Source: Hydrogenophaga aromaticivorans (GTDB lineage: Bacteria > Pseudomonadota > Gammaproteobacteria > Burkholderiales > Burkholderiaceae_C). Taken from it: 64,000 nt of DNA. The notes under the pieces were generated by a model. It made no database searches and was not told where the DNA came from. It worked only from the letters and a program-made list of their open reading frames with translations. The stretch spans positions 62,001 to 126,000 of the forward strand of contig NZ_VYGV01000027.1 in the NCBI RefSeq assembly GCF_013387465.1. The letters are read 5' to 3'. Both the position numbers and the translations under genes were made by a program. Each line of letters opens with the position of its first letter. Position 1 is the stretch's first letter. Shown piece by piece: positions 40,070-48,695 of this stretch.

Positions 40070-43000
40070 ATGAACGCTCGCACATCCGCAGGAACGCTGG
40101 TCGTTCCTCTTCTGATGGTGCTGGCTCTTCTGGGCCCTGTGCCCACACCCGCCCATGGCGGCAGTGCCCCGGATGCCGTGCGACTGTCCGTGGCGCCAGG
40201 CAAGGACACACAGTTCACGGCCCTCACTGGAGAAGCGGGATTGCCCTCGGGAAATGTGTACGGCATTGCCCAAGACACCCAGGGCTTCCTGTGGTTCGCC
40301 ACTGGTGACGGTCTGAGCCGCTACGACGGCTACACCTTTCGAAACTTCCGGTTCGATCGCAACAACCCCAACAGCCTGGGCCACAACACCGTGGTCGCCA
40401 TCCGGCCGGGACGTGGTGGCGTGTTGTGGCTGGGAACCACCGGCGGAGGGGTGGACCGGTTTGACCCGGCGACGGAAACCTTCACGCACTACCGCCACGA
40501 CCCGGGGAATCCCAGCAGTCTGAGCAGCAACAGCATTTCAGAAGGGAGCGTGTACGAGGATCCAGAGGGCGTGCTGTGGGTGGGCACCACCGACAGCGGT
40601 CTGAACCGGCTTGATCTCGCGACAGGCGCTGTGACCTACTTCCGGCACATCCCCCGGGACGCCGACAGCCTGAGCAGCAACAACATCGAAAGCCTGTATC
40701 AGGATTCGGAACGGATGCTCTGGATCGGAACGGCGGACGCGGGACTCAACCGGCTGGACCCGGTCACGGGCCGGATCACCCGGTACCCATCGCGCCCCAA
40801 CGATCCGCACACGCTACCGAGCCCCCGTGTGCATGGCATGCACGAAGACCGTGCGGGGAGGTTTTGGGTTCTGACCGATGGCGGCCTGATGTCACTGGAT
40901 CGCCGCACCGGCCAATTCACACGTTTGGCCATCACGACCGGCTTGCGGGACGCTGCCAGTCTCAGTGCGACCAAGGATGTCCATGAGGATGCCCATGCCG
41001 TGCTTTGGGTTGGCACCGAAGGCGCGGGGGTCCTGAAATTCGACCCGGCTCAGCGCCACCTTGTTCAATACAGGAACGAGCCTGCCGACCCCCACAGCCT
41101 GCGCAACAACTTCATCAGCTCGTTCTGGGAAGACCCTTCCGGGACGCTGTGGGTGGGCACCCTGGGTGGCGGGGCGAACAAGCTCTACACGCGACCTCCC
41201 AAATTTGCCCGCCACCGGCACGGGCAGGACGCCAACAGCGTGGCCGACAACTTCATCCTGTCCGTCTTCGAGGACCGCAACGGCATCGTGTGGATCGGCA
41301 ACGACCGGACCCTCAACCGGTGGGATCGCTCGTCCAACACCTGGCGGACCTTTCGCAACGACCCCAATGATCCGACCAGCATCTCCAATGGTTCGGTGAC
41401 GGCCACGCAGGAAGACCCGGATGGCACACTCTGGTTCGGCACCTACAACGGTGGGCTGAACGGCTTCGACCCCAGGACCAACCGCTTCAAGGCCTACAGG
41501 ACGAATCCCAATGACCCCCAGGCGCTCAGCGATGACATCATCCGCGCGCTCTACCGCGACTCCAATGGCGTCCTTTGGGCGGGAGGCTGGAACAACGGGC
41601 TGAACCGCTTTGATCGTGCCAAGGAAACGTTCCGGCAGTTCCGGCACGATCCGGGCAACCCGGCCAGTCTGGGAGGCGGTTCGGTGACCGACATCTACGA
41701 AGACCGGGCACACACTTTGTGGGTGGCCACGGAAGGAGGCGGCCTCAACCGGTTCGACCCGGCGACAGAAGCCTTCAAGCGGTACCGGAGCGATCCGAAG
41801 GATCTGTCCAGCCTGCCCGACGACGCTGTGCGGGTCCTGCTCGAAGACCGGTCCGGTCAGTTCTGGGTGGGCACCGCCGGCGGCCTGTGCGCCTTCGACC
41901 GGATCAACGGCATCTGCACGGCGGTCTACACGCAGAAGGAGGGGCTTCCGAACAACACCATCGAAGGCATCCTGGAAGACGAGCGGGGCAACCTCTGGAT
42001 CAGCACCAACAACGGCCTGTCCCGCTTCAACCCCGGGACGAAGACCTTCCGGAACTACGACGTGCTGGACGGTCTTCAAAGCAACGAGTTCAACGTTTTC
42101 ACCGCCTTCCACAAGAGCGCGCGGACCGGCGAGATGTATTTCGGCGGCATCAACGGCTTCAATGTCTTCGACCCCGCCCGCATCGACGACAACCCGTTTG
42201 TACCGCCGGTCGTGCTCACCGATTTCCGGCTGTTTGGCAAGTCTGTGCCGGTCGGCGGCCAAGACCCGGTGCTGGCAAAGAACATCAACAGAACGGATGA
42301 GCTGACATTTCCCCACTTTCAAAACAGCCTCTCGTTCGAGTTTTCAGCCTTGAGCTATGTCGCGCCGACCAAGAACCGGTACCGCTACAGACTGGAAGGT
42401 TTTGACAAGGACTGGCGCGAGGTGGGCAGCAACGAACGGTTGGCGGTCTATACCAGCCTGCCTGCGGGGCAATACCTGTTCCGGGTGCAGGGTTCGAACG
42501 AAGATGGGGTCTGGAACGGTCAAGGGACAAGCCTCAAAGTCACCATCACGCCACCGTGGTGGGCAACGTGGTGGTTCCTCTGCCTCCTGTTGGCGCTCCT
42601 GCTGGGCCTGGCGTTCGGTGGTGATCGCCTGCGGGTCATGCGTCTGAAGCGATACAGCCAAAAACTGGAGCGCGACGTGACCGAGCGCACGGCCGAACTG
42701 GCCGCGAAGAACAAGGAGCTGGAGGCCTTTTCCTACTCTGTCTCGCACGATCTGCGCGCGCCGCTGCGCCACATCGACGGCTATCTGACGCTGCTCAAGG
42801 AGAGCGCTGCGCCGATGCTCGATCAAGACAACCTGCGGCACATCGAAACGATTGCCAGAGCGACCCGCCGCATGGGCATGCTGATCGACGACCTGCTGTC
42901 CTTCTCGCGGATGGGGCGCCAGGAAATGAGCAAGACCGCCGTGGACCTGGGTGACCTGGTGGCTGAAGTCGTTCAGGAGATGGCGCCGGAGACCGAGGGC

Positions 43001-43390
43001 AGGGACATCGACTGGCACATCGCCGAACTGCCTGTGGTCACCGGTGATCGGGCCATGTTGCGCGTGGTGCTGGTCAATCTGATCTCGAACGCCCTGAAAT
43101 TCACCCAGAAGCGCGAGCGAGCGGAGATCACCATCGGCTGCCTGCCTGACCAGGCCACCGAAACCGTGGTCTTCGTGCGGGACAACGGCGCCGGTTTCGA
43201 CATGCGGTACCACGACAAGCTCTTCGGCGTCTTTCAGCGCCTGCACCGAATGGAAGAGTTTCAGGGCACCGGTATCGGTCTGGCCAACGTTTTCAGGATC
43301 GTCGCCCGGCATGGCGGCCGGGCGTGGGCAGAAGGAGCGGTTGACTTTGGTGCGACGTTCTATTTCTCGCTACCGAAGGGACATGCCTGA
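40070..43390 (+). CDS. Two-component-propeller sensor histidine kinase
   Basis: A 1106-residue membrane-bound sensor kinase. After a signal peptide (LVVPLLMVLALLGPVPTPAHG) come about a dozen regulator-propeller repeats (DGLSRYDG, GVLWVGTTDSGLNRLD and similar), forming seven-bladed periplasmic sensor units. A Y_Y_Y domain, one membrane helix (about 829-850), a coiled segment and the kinase core follow. H-box His893 is in SVSHDLRAPLRH, the N-box is NLISNALKFT, and the G boxes are VRDNGAGFD and GTGIGLANV. There is no receiver or DNA-binding domain, and no response-regulator gene next to it. ATG 40070 follows GGAAAGAG. The signal sensed is probably periplasmic and possibly a carbohydrate, as in related propeller kinases. 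Confidence 0.88.
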   Translation: MNARTSAGTLVVPLLMVLALLGPVPTPAHGGSAPDAVRLSVAPGKDTQFTALTGEAGLPSGNVYGIAQDTQGFLWFATGDGLSRYDGYTFRNFRFDRNNPNSLGHNTVVAIRPGRGGVLWLGTTGGGVDRFDPATETFTHYRHDPGNPSSLSSNSISEGSVYEDPEGVLWVGTTDSGLNRLDLATGAVTYFRHIPRDADSLSSNNIESLYQDSERMLWIGTADAGLNRLDPVTGRITRYPSRPNDPHTLPSPRVHGMHEDRAGRFWVLTDGGLMSLDRRTGQFTRLAITTGLRDAASLSATKDVHEDAHAVLWVGTEGAGVLKFDPAQRHLVQYRNEPADPHSLRNNFISSFWEDPSGTLWVGTLGGGANKLYTRPPKFARHRHGQDANSVADNFILSVFEDRNGIVWIGNDRTLNRWDRSSNTWRTFRNDPNDPTSISNGSVTATQEDPDGTLWFGTYNGGLNGFDPRTNRFKAYRTNPNDPQALSDDIIRALYRDSNGVLWAGGWNNGLNRFDRAKETFRQFRHDPGNPASLGGGSVTDIYEDRAHTLWVATEGGGLNRFDPATEAFKRYRSDPKDLSSLPDDAVRVLLEDRSGQFWVGTAGGLCAFDRINGICTAVYTQKEGLPNNTIEGILEDERGNLWISTNNGLSRFNPGTKTFRNYDVLDGLQSNEFNVFTAFHKSARTGEMYFGGINGFNVFDPARIDDNPFVPPVVLTDFRLFGKSVPVGGQDPVLAKNINRTDELTFPHFQNSLSFEFSALSYVAPTKNRYRYRLEGFDKDWREVGSNERLAVYTSLPAGQYLFRVQGSNEDGVWNGQGTSLKVTITPPWWATWWFLCLLLALLLGLAFGGDRLRVMRLKRYSQKLERDVTERTAELAAKNKELEAFSYSVSHDLRAPLRHIDGYLTLLKESAAPMLDQDNLRHIETIARATRRMGMLIDDLLSFSRMGRQEMSKTAVDLGDLVAEVVQEMAPETEGRDIDWHIAELPVVTGDRAMLRVVLVNLISNALKFTQKRERAEITIGCLPDQATETVVFVRDNGAGFDMRYHDKLFGVFQRLHRMEEFQGTGIGLANVFRIVARHGGRAWAEGAVDFGATFYFSLPKGHA

Positions 43391-43409
43391 GGATGGTCCG
43401 GAATCGGGT

Positions 43410-43778
43410 TCAACGCGCTCCCGCCGAAGCGAACGAGGCCGACGCGCGGACCCACCTGCCCAGCCGTGCGCCCCTGCGCCACAGCACAACCCAGGCGGAC
43501 GGGCGCGACGCGGGTTGGACCAACGGCACCAACTGGTACTCGCTGTAGGAGTCGGGTGACCCCACCGGCGATCTGGGCTCGGCGTCGGCGCCGATCACCA
43601 CCCAGTCCTGCAGCAGGTCGATGCTGGCGCCGGGACCGAGAAACAAATCTTGCGCCACGTTCGGCTGGGTCAGCCAGAGGCGGCCGCTGACCACCCGCAG
43701 ACGCACGCCGGTGCTGGCGTGGATGAGGCGGGTCTGGCGTGGCAACAAGCGGGTGGGCTGGGCGGTGGTGGGGTGCAT
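43410..43778 (-). CDS. DUF2917 domain protein
   Basis: A 122-residue protein whose centre (LIHASTGVRLRVVSGRLWLT then FLGPGASIDLLQDWVVIGAD) is the DUF2917 domain, a small beta-rich module common in Burkholderiales. ATG 43778 has AGGAGG upstream. The C-terminal third is Arg/Trp-rich. It lies just after the sensor kinase in opposite orientation and is divergent from a MocR gene, an arrangement suggesting that the MocR protein regulates it. Function unknown. Confidence 0.72.
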   Translation of the reverse strand: MHPTTAQPTRLLPRQTRLIHASTGVRLRVVSGRLWLTQPNVAQDLFLGPGASIDLLQDWVVIGADAEPRSPVGSPDSYSEYQLVPLVQPASRPSAWVVLWRRGARLGRWVRASASFASAGAR

Positions 43779-43879
43779 GGCGGGCCTCCTGTGGATGAGG
43801 CTCCACTGTCCGTGTTTGATCCCTGGCGCAACAGACACACAGATTGCCCAGCTCGTGTGCACCAGACGCGCTTTTCGCG

Positions 43880-43911
43880 CCATCTGTGTGGTCTCTTTGG
43901 GGTCCATCTGT
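43880..43911. promoter_or_regulatory. Direct repeat, candidate MocR operator
   Basis: CCATCTGT occurs at 43880-43887 and 43904-43911, 24 bases apart, in the 195-base DUF2917/mocR divergent region. MocR-type regulators commonly bind direct repeats. Confidence 0.4.
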
Positions 43912-43973
43912 ACCGGTCATCCACGTGCGTGGGCGCCTTGTGTGTGCTGGCACTCGGTTAGCATGGAAACGCC

Positions 43974-45494
43974 ATGCCCGCGCCCCCTTCCCCGCTCGCG
44001 CTGTGTCCGGCCCCGTCGGCCGAACCGGTCCCCGCCCTGCCGCTGTACCAGCAGATCGCGCAGACACTCGCGCAGCTGATCCACAGCGGTGCGTTCAAGG
44101 TCGGTCAGCGCCTGCCGTCTGTGCGAGCCACGGCGCTGGCGCAGGGTGTGTCCATCTCCACCGCGATGCAGGCCTACCGCCAGCTCGAAGAGCAGGGCCT
44201 GGTGCAGGCGCGCCCCAAGGCGGGCTACTTCGTGCGCCGCGCCCAGCGCATCGCCCAGCCCGGCCTGAGCGCGCCGCCCCAGCGCAGCTTTCTGCTGGAG
44301 CGGCAAAGCCGCTCCGAGGCCTTCGCCATGCTGCACCAGCCCGGCGACCGGGCGACGTTTGGTGGCTTCACCCCACAAAGCAGCGAACTGTTCGACGAGG
44401 ACCGTCTGCGGGTGGCCATCGGCCGCGCCTCGCGGGTGCACCGGCACAGCCTGACCGAATACAACAAGGCCGATGCCGGACGGCCCGCGCTGCGTCGGGC
44501 GGTCGCCCAGCGCGCCCTGCAGCTGGGCTGCGCGCTGGACGCCAGCGACATCGTGATCACCGCCAGCTGCACGCAGGCGGTCAGCCTGTGCCTGCGCGCG
44601 GTCACACAGCCGGGGGACGTGGTGGCGCTCGAATCGCCCACTTTTTTTGGCTACCTCGACCTGATCGAATCCCTGGGCCTGCGGGTGCTGGAGATCCCCA
44701 CGCACCCGGCCACCGGGCTCTCGCTGCCCGCGCTGGAACTGGCGCTGGACACGCAACCCGTCAAGGCCGTGCTCGCGGCCCCCACGCTGTCCAACCCGCT
44801 GGGATCGGTCATGCCACTGGCGGCCAAACAGCGGCTGGTGCGCCTGCTGGCCCAGCGGCGGGTGCCCTTGATCGAAGACGTGGTGTTCAACGACCTGTTG
44901 TCCGGGGACGAGCGGCGCAAGGCCGCCAAGTCCTGGGACACCGAAGGCAACGTCATGGTCTGCGGATCGTTTGCCAAGACGCTGACGCCGGGGATCCGCT
45001 TGGGCTGGGTCGAGGCCGGTCGCTGGCGCGATGCCGTCGCCACCCACAAGCGCCTGCAGGGCGCCGCCACCAACGTGGTGCTGGAAGAGGCGCTGGCCGA
45101 TCTGCTGACCCAGGGCAGCTACGAAGCCCACTTGCGCCGCCTCACGGCGTCCATGCGGCAACGCCGCCACGAGGCGCGGCACCTGATCGCCCACCACTTC
45201 CCCCCGGGAACGCGGGTGAGCAATCCGCCGTCGGGCGACACGCTCTGGCTGGAGCTGCATCCGGCGATCGCCAGCATGGACCTCTTCAAACGCTGTGCCA
45301 GCGAGGGCATCACCTTCGGCCCGGGCGAGCTGTTCACCGCCACCGACCGCTACCGCCACTGCCTGCGGCTGAACTTCTCGGGCCCCTGGAACGCCGTCAC
45401 CATGCAGGCGCTGGCGCGCATCGGCGAGATCGCGCGCCAGATGCTGGAGCGCCCTGCCGCCAGCCCGACGCCCCCGGTGTTGCGGCGCGCTTAG
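43974..45494 (+). CDS. MocR-type GntR regulator with aminotransferase domain
   Basis: A 506-residue protein: N-terminal GntR winged helix (LYQQIAQTLAQLIHSGAFKV, then QRLPSVRATALAQGVSISTA) joined to a fold-type I aminotransferase domain. The PLP-lysine region is CGSFAKTLTPGIRLGWVEAG, and AAPTLSNPLGSVMP and DVVFNDLL form other parts of the cofactor site. MocR proteins sense PLP or PLP-amino-acid adducts. ATG 43974 gives a full winged helix. The likely target is the divergent DUF2917 gene and its own gene. Ligand unknown. Confidence 0.9.
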   Translation: MPAPPSPLALCPAPSAEPVPALPLYQQIAQTLAQLIHSGAFKVGQRLPSVRATALAQGVSISTAMQAYRQLEEQGLVQARPKAGYFVRRAQRIAQPGLSAPPQRSFLLERQSRSEAFAMLHQPGDRATFGGFTPQSSELFDEDRLRVAIGRASRVHRHSLTEYNKADAGRPALRRAVAQRALQLGCALDASDIVITASCTQAVSLCLRAVTQPGDVVALESPTFFGYLDLIESLGLRVLEIPTHPATGLSLPALELALDTQPVKAVLAAPTLSNPLGSVMPLAAKQRLVRLLAQRRVPLIEDVVFNDLLSGDERRKAAKSWDTEGNVMVCGSFAKTLTPGIRLGWVEAGRWRDAVATHKRLQGAATNVVLEEALADLLTQGSYEAHLRRLTASMRQRRHEARHLIAHHFPPGTRVSNPPSGDTLWLELHPAIASMDLFKRCASEGITFGPGELFTATDRYRHCLRLNFSGPWNAVTMQALARIGEIARQMLERPAASPTPPVLRRA

Positions 45495-45540
45495 GCGACT
45501 GCGCGGCGGGAAAACCAGCACCCGCGTTCCACCGCCCGCA

Positions 45541-45549
45541 GCCACAATG
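45541..45549 (+). promoter_or_regulatory. CACAAT-type -10-like element before the P450 gene
   Basis: GCCACAATG lies nine bases before ATG 45558, so a transcript would have almost no leader. It resembles elements before the DUF3047, thyA and folA genes. Confidence 0.35.
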
Positions 45550-45557
45550 GCCGCACC

Positions 45558-46844
45558 ATGCTCCAAGACCAGATCACCCCAACCCTGAGCGCGGCGCGGG
45601 CGCGCGAGATCGCCACCGCCTTCGACCTGCGCGCCCTGCCCGCCGACTTCCTGGCCAACCCCTACCCGGTCTACACCGCCCTGCGCGAGCGCGAGCCGGT
45701 GCGCCAGATGCCCGACGGCTCGGTGTTCCTCACCCGTTACGCCGACCTGGTCGCGGTGTACCGCGACGCGGCCACCTTCAGTTCCGACAAACACGTGGAG
45801 TTCGCGCCCAAATACGGCGCGGATTCGCCGCTGTTCGAGCACCACACCACCAGCCTGGTGTTCAACGACCCGCCGCTGCACACCCGCGTGCGCAAACTCA
45901 TCATGGGCGCCCTCACCCGCCGCGCCATCGCCGACATGGAGCCCGGTCTGATCGCGCTGGTCGACAGCCTGCTGGACCAGCTTGAAGCAAAGGGCGGCGG
46001 CGACCTGATCGAGGATTTCGCCTCGGCGATACCGGTGGAGATCATCGGCAACCTGCTCGGCGTGCCGCATCAAGACCGCGGGCCGCTGCGCGCCTGGTCG
46101 CTCGCCATCCTGGGCGCGCTCGAACCGGTGGTGACACCGGCCCAGCACGCGCTGGGCAACCAGAGCGTGAGCGAGATGCTGGTGTACCTGCGTACGCTGG
46201 TGGCGCACCGGCGGCGGCACCCCGGCGACCCCGAGCACGACGTGCTCACGCGACTGATCCAGGGCGAGGTGGATGGCGAAAAGCTCAGCGAGGTCGAGTT
46301 GCTGCAGAACTGCATCTTCCTGCTCAACGCCGGCCACGAGACCACCACCAACCTCATCGGCAACGGCCTGATCCTGCTGCAGGAGTTCCCGGCGGCGCGC
46401 GCGCAGCTATTGGCCGATCTGCAGGCCACGGCCAGCGATGCCGCCGCGCAGGAACAAGTGCTCACGCTGGCGGTGGACGAGTGCCTGCGCTTCGAATCGT
46501 CCAACCAGCTCGGCAACCGGCGCGCGCTGAAAGCCACGCAGGTCGGCGGTGTGGACTTGCCGGCGGGCGCGCTGGTCACGCTGTGCATCGGCGCGGCCAA
46601 CCGCGATCCGGCGCAGTTCCCCGACCCCGAAACGCTGGACCTGCGGCGCGCCACCAACAAACACCTCGCGTTCGGCTTCGGCATCCACCAGTGCGCGGGC
46701 CTGAGCCTGGCGCGGCTGGAGGGGCGCATCGCCATCGGCCGCTTCCTGCAGCGCTTCCCGGACTACCGGCTGAGCGCAGCACCCACGCGCGGCGGACGGG
46801 CGCGTTTCCGCGGTTTCCTGAACGCGCCTTTCAAGCTCGGCTGA
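45558..46844 (+). CDS. Cytochrome P450
   Basis: A 428-residue soluble bacterial P450. The I-helix oxygen-activation motif is LLNAGHETTTNLIGNG, the K-helix ExxR is ECLRF, and the haem-binding loop is FGFGIHQCAG with axial Cys379. FSSDKHVEFAPKYG and FNDPPLHTRVRKLI are typical B/C-helix regions. No ferredoxin or ferredoxin-reductase gene is adjacent, so electrons must come from elsewhere. The substrate is not evident. It converges with a YihY gene. Confidence 0.93.
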   Translation: MLQDQITPTLSAARAREIATAFDLRALPADFLANPYPVYTALREREPVRQMPDGSVFLTRYADLVAVYRDAATFSSDKHVEFAPKYGADSPLFEHHTTSLVFNDPPLHTRVRKLIMGALTRRAIADMEPGLIALVDSLLDQLEAKGGGDLIEDFASAIPVEIIGNLLGVPHQDRGPLRAWSLAILGALEPVVTPAQHALGNQSVSEMLVYLRTLVAHRRRHPGDPEHDVLTRLIQGEVDGEKLSEVELLQNCIFLLNAGHETTTNLIGNGLILLQEFPAARAQLLADLQATASDAAAQEQVLTLAVDECLRFESSNQLGNRRALKATQVGGVDLPAGALVTLCIGAANRDPAQFPDPETLDLRRATNKHLAFGFGIHQCAGLSLARLEGRIAIGRFLQRFPDYRLSAAPTRGGRARFRGFLNAPFKLG

Positions 46845-46907
46845 TGCTCGGACAACCCACGCTCGCAGGAGATCCTGCTGACGAAGCGCAGCGGCCGGGC
46901 TCTCAAC

Positions 46908-48149
46908 TCAAGGAACAGACGGCACGACCAGCGCCTGGGCCACGGTGAGTTCGCCCAGCCGGCTCTCGGCCCAGAAGCGGCTGGTGCCGGCCTGGCGCGC
47001 GAGCAGCAGGCGCTCGGCCAGCGGTGCCACAGGGGTCAACGCCGGATCGATCAGCAGCACGTAGCGCTCTTCGTCTTCGTCGAGCCGCCCCAGCCAGTCC
47101 AGTGCCACGAGGGCAGCCACCGGTTCTTCGAGCTGCAGGGCTTCCACGCGCAGCGTGTGGGCCAGCGCGGCCAGGCTCTGGCCTTTCTGCGCCGCGCCCT
47201 GCGCCAGGTGCAGCTGCTCCAGCACCTCCAGCGCCAGCTGGAAGCTCCAGCCCGGGCTGTCACCGCGCCGCGCAATGCCCGCCAGCAGGCTGGGCAGGTA
47301 GGCGGACACCACCGCGCCCAGCAGGATGATCACCCAGGCGACGTAGAACCACACCAGCAGGATCGGCACGGTGGCGAAGGTGCCGTAAACCACCGAATAG
47401 GTCGGCACCTGGGCCAGGTACCAGCCCAGCGCTTCCTTCGCCAGCTCCAGACCACTGGCCACGAACAGGCCGCCGATGAGCGCATGGCCCCAGCGCACGT
47501 GGGTGTTCGGCACATAGCGGTAGAGCGCGCCCATGCCGACCACCACGATCGCAAACTGCACCGTGTCCAGCAGCAGGCGCACGCCACCCGGCAGCACCGA
47601 GACCATGCCGCGCGAAGCGGTCAGGGCGTAGGAGGTGGCGGTGAGGCTGACCGCGAGCAGCAGGGGCCCCAGCGTGAGCACCGCCCAGTAGACCAGGATG
47701 CGCTGCGCCAGCGGGCGCGCCCGGCGCACGCGCCAGATGTCGTTGAGCTTGCGGTCGATGGTGAGGATCAGCGCCAGCGCGGTCACCAGCAGCACCAGCG
47801 CACCGGCCCAGCCCATCTGGCCGGCCTTGGCGGCGAACTGGTTGAGCGAACTCAGCACCTGCCGGGCGATGTTGTCCGGGATCAGGCTCTTGACCAGCCA
47901 GCCCTGCAGCGTGACCTGCAGGCGGGCGAACATCGGGAAGGCGCTGAAGATCGCCAGCGCCACGGTAAACAGCGGCACCAGCGAGATGGTGGTGGTGAAG
48001 GTCAGGCTCGACGCGGTGACGCCCAGGCGGTCTTCGCGGAAGCGCTCGCGCAGCGTGATGGCGGTGTTGCGCCAGGGGAATTTCAGCGTGTCTTCCCACA
48101 GCTCGCGCAGAAAGGTTTCCATCGCCCGCAGGCGCTCATTCAGGGTCAT
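46908..48149 (-). CDS. YihY/UPF0761 family inner-membrane protein
   Basis: A 413-residue protein. The first 290 residues form the YihY (BrkB-like) domain with six helices: LTFTTTISLVPLFTVALAIF, ALVLLVTALALILTIDRKLN, QRILVYWAVLTLGPLLLAVS, and VPILLVWFYVAWVIILLGAV. A cytoplasmic C-terminal part of about 120 residues looks winged-helix-like (LEVLEQLHLAQGAAQKGQSL) and is seen in longer family members. ATG 48149 (MTLNERLRAMETFLREL) is chosen over a much longer frame. The function of the family is unsettled. Confidence 0.88.
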   Translation of the reverse strand: MTLNERLRAMETFLRELWEDTLKFPWRNTAITLRERFREDRLGVTASSLTFTTTISLVPLFTVALAIFSAFPMFARLQVTLQGWLVKSLIPDNIARQVLSSLNQFAAKAGQMGWAGALVLLVTALALILTIDRKLNDIWRVRRARPLAQRILVYWAVLTLGPLLLAVSLTATSYALTASRGMVSVLPGGVRLLLDTVQFAIVVVGMGALYRYVPNTHVRWGHALIGGLFVASGLELAKEALGWYLAQVPTYSVVYGTFATVPILLVWFYVAWVIILLGAVVSAYLPSLLAGIARRGDSPGWSFQLALEVLEQLHLAQGAAQKGQSLAALAHTLRVEALQLEEPVAALVALDWLGRLDEDEERYVLLIDPALTPVAPLAERLLLARQAGTSRFWAESRLGELTVAQALVVPSVP

Positions 48150-48218
48150 CCCGGTATCATCCCAGATTGTCCCTGGGGCGCACCTCCGGTGCCGCCGCCC
48201 CGCCAACTTTCCCCCTCC

Positions 48219-48695
48219 ATGCCCGCCGCCCTGCACACCCCTTCGTCGCCCACCTCGCCCGCCGTCTCGTTCACCCGCTGGCTCGCCGTGGGCAGCCTGC
48301 TGGGCCTGATCGTGCTGTGCCTGGCCTGGGAACTCTGGCTCGCGCCGCTGCGCCCGGGTGGCTCCTGGCTGGTGCTCAAGGTGTTGCCACTGACCCTGCC
48401 GCTGGCCGGGCTGCTGAAGAACCGCATGTACACCTACCGCTGGCTCAGCCTGCTGGTGTGGGTCTATTTCACCGAAGGCGCGGTGCGCGCCACCAGCGAC
48501 AGCGGGCTGTCCGCCGCGCTGGCCGGCATCGAGGTGCTGCTGTGCGTGCTGCTGTTCGTGGCCTGTGCGCTGCACGTGCGCATCCGCCAGCGCGCCGCCG
48601 GCCAGGAAGCCGTGGCCGCCGACAAGGCCCGCCACGCCGCGGCCACCGGCGCCGCGGCCGACCCTGTCAACACCACCTCCACAACCCGCCCATGA
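48219..48695 (+). CDS. DUF2069 membrane protein
   Basis: A 158-residue protein with four hydrophobic helices (WLAVGSLLGLIVLCLAWELW, WLVLKVLPLTLPLAGLLKN, TYRWLSLLVWVYFTEGAVRA and IEVLLCVLLFVACALHVRIR), matching DUF2069. A charged Ala-rich tail follows. ATG 48219 precedes a proline/serine N-terminus. Its stop overlaps the ATG of the FAD oxidase gene (ATGA), so the two are co-translated. Function unknown. Confidence 0.8.
   Translation: MPAALHTPSSPTSPAVSFTRWLAVGSLLGLIVLCLAWELWLAPLRPGGSWLVLKVLPLTLPLAGLLKNRMYTYRWLSLLVWVYFTEGAVRATSDSGLSAALAGIEVLLCVLLFVACALHVRIRQRAAGQEAVAADKARHAAATGAAADPVNTTSTTRP

Noticed and set aside
43917..46337. 806-codon frame on the minus strand opposite MocR and P450
   Set aside because: Low-complexity, His/Gln/Ala-rich antisense shadow of two well-supported genes, with no family features.
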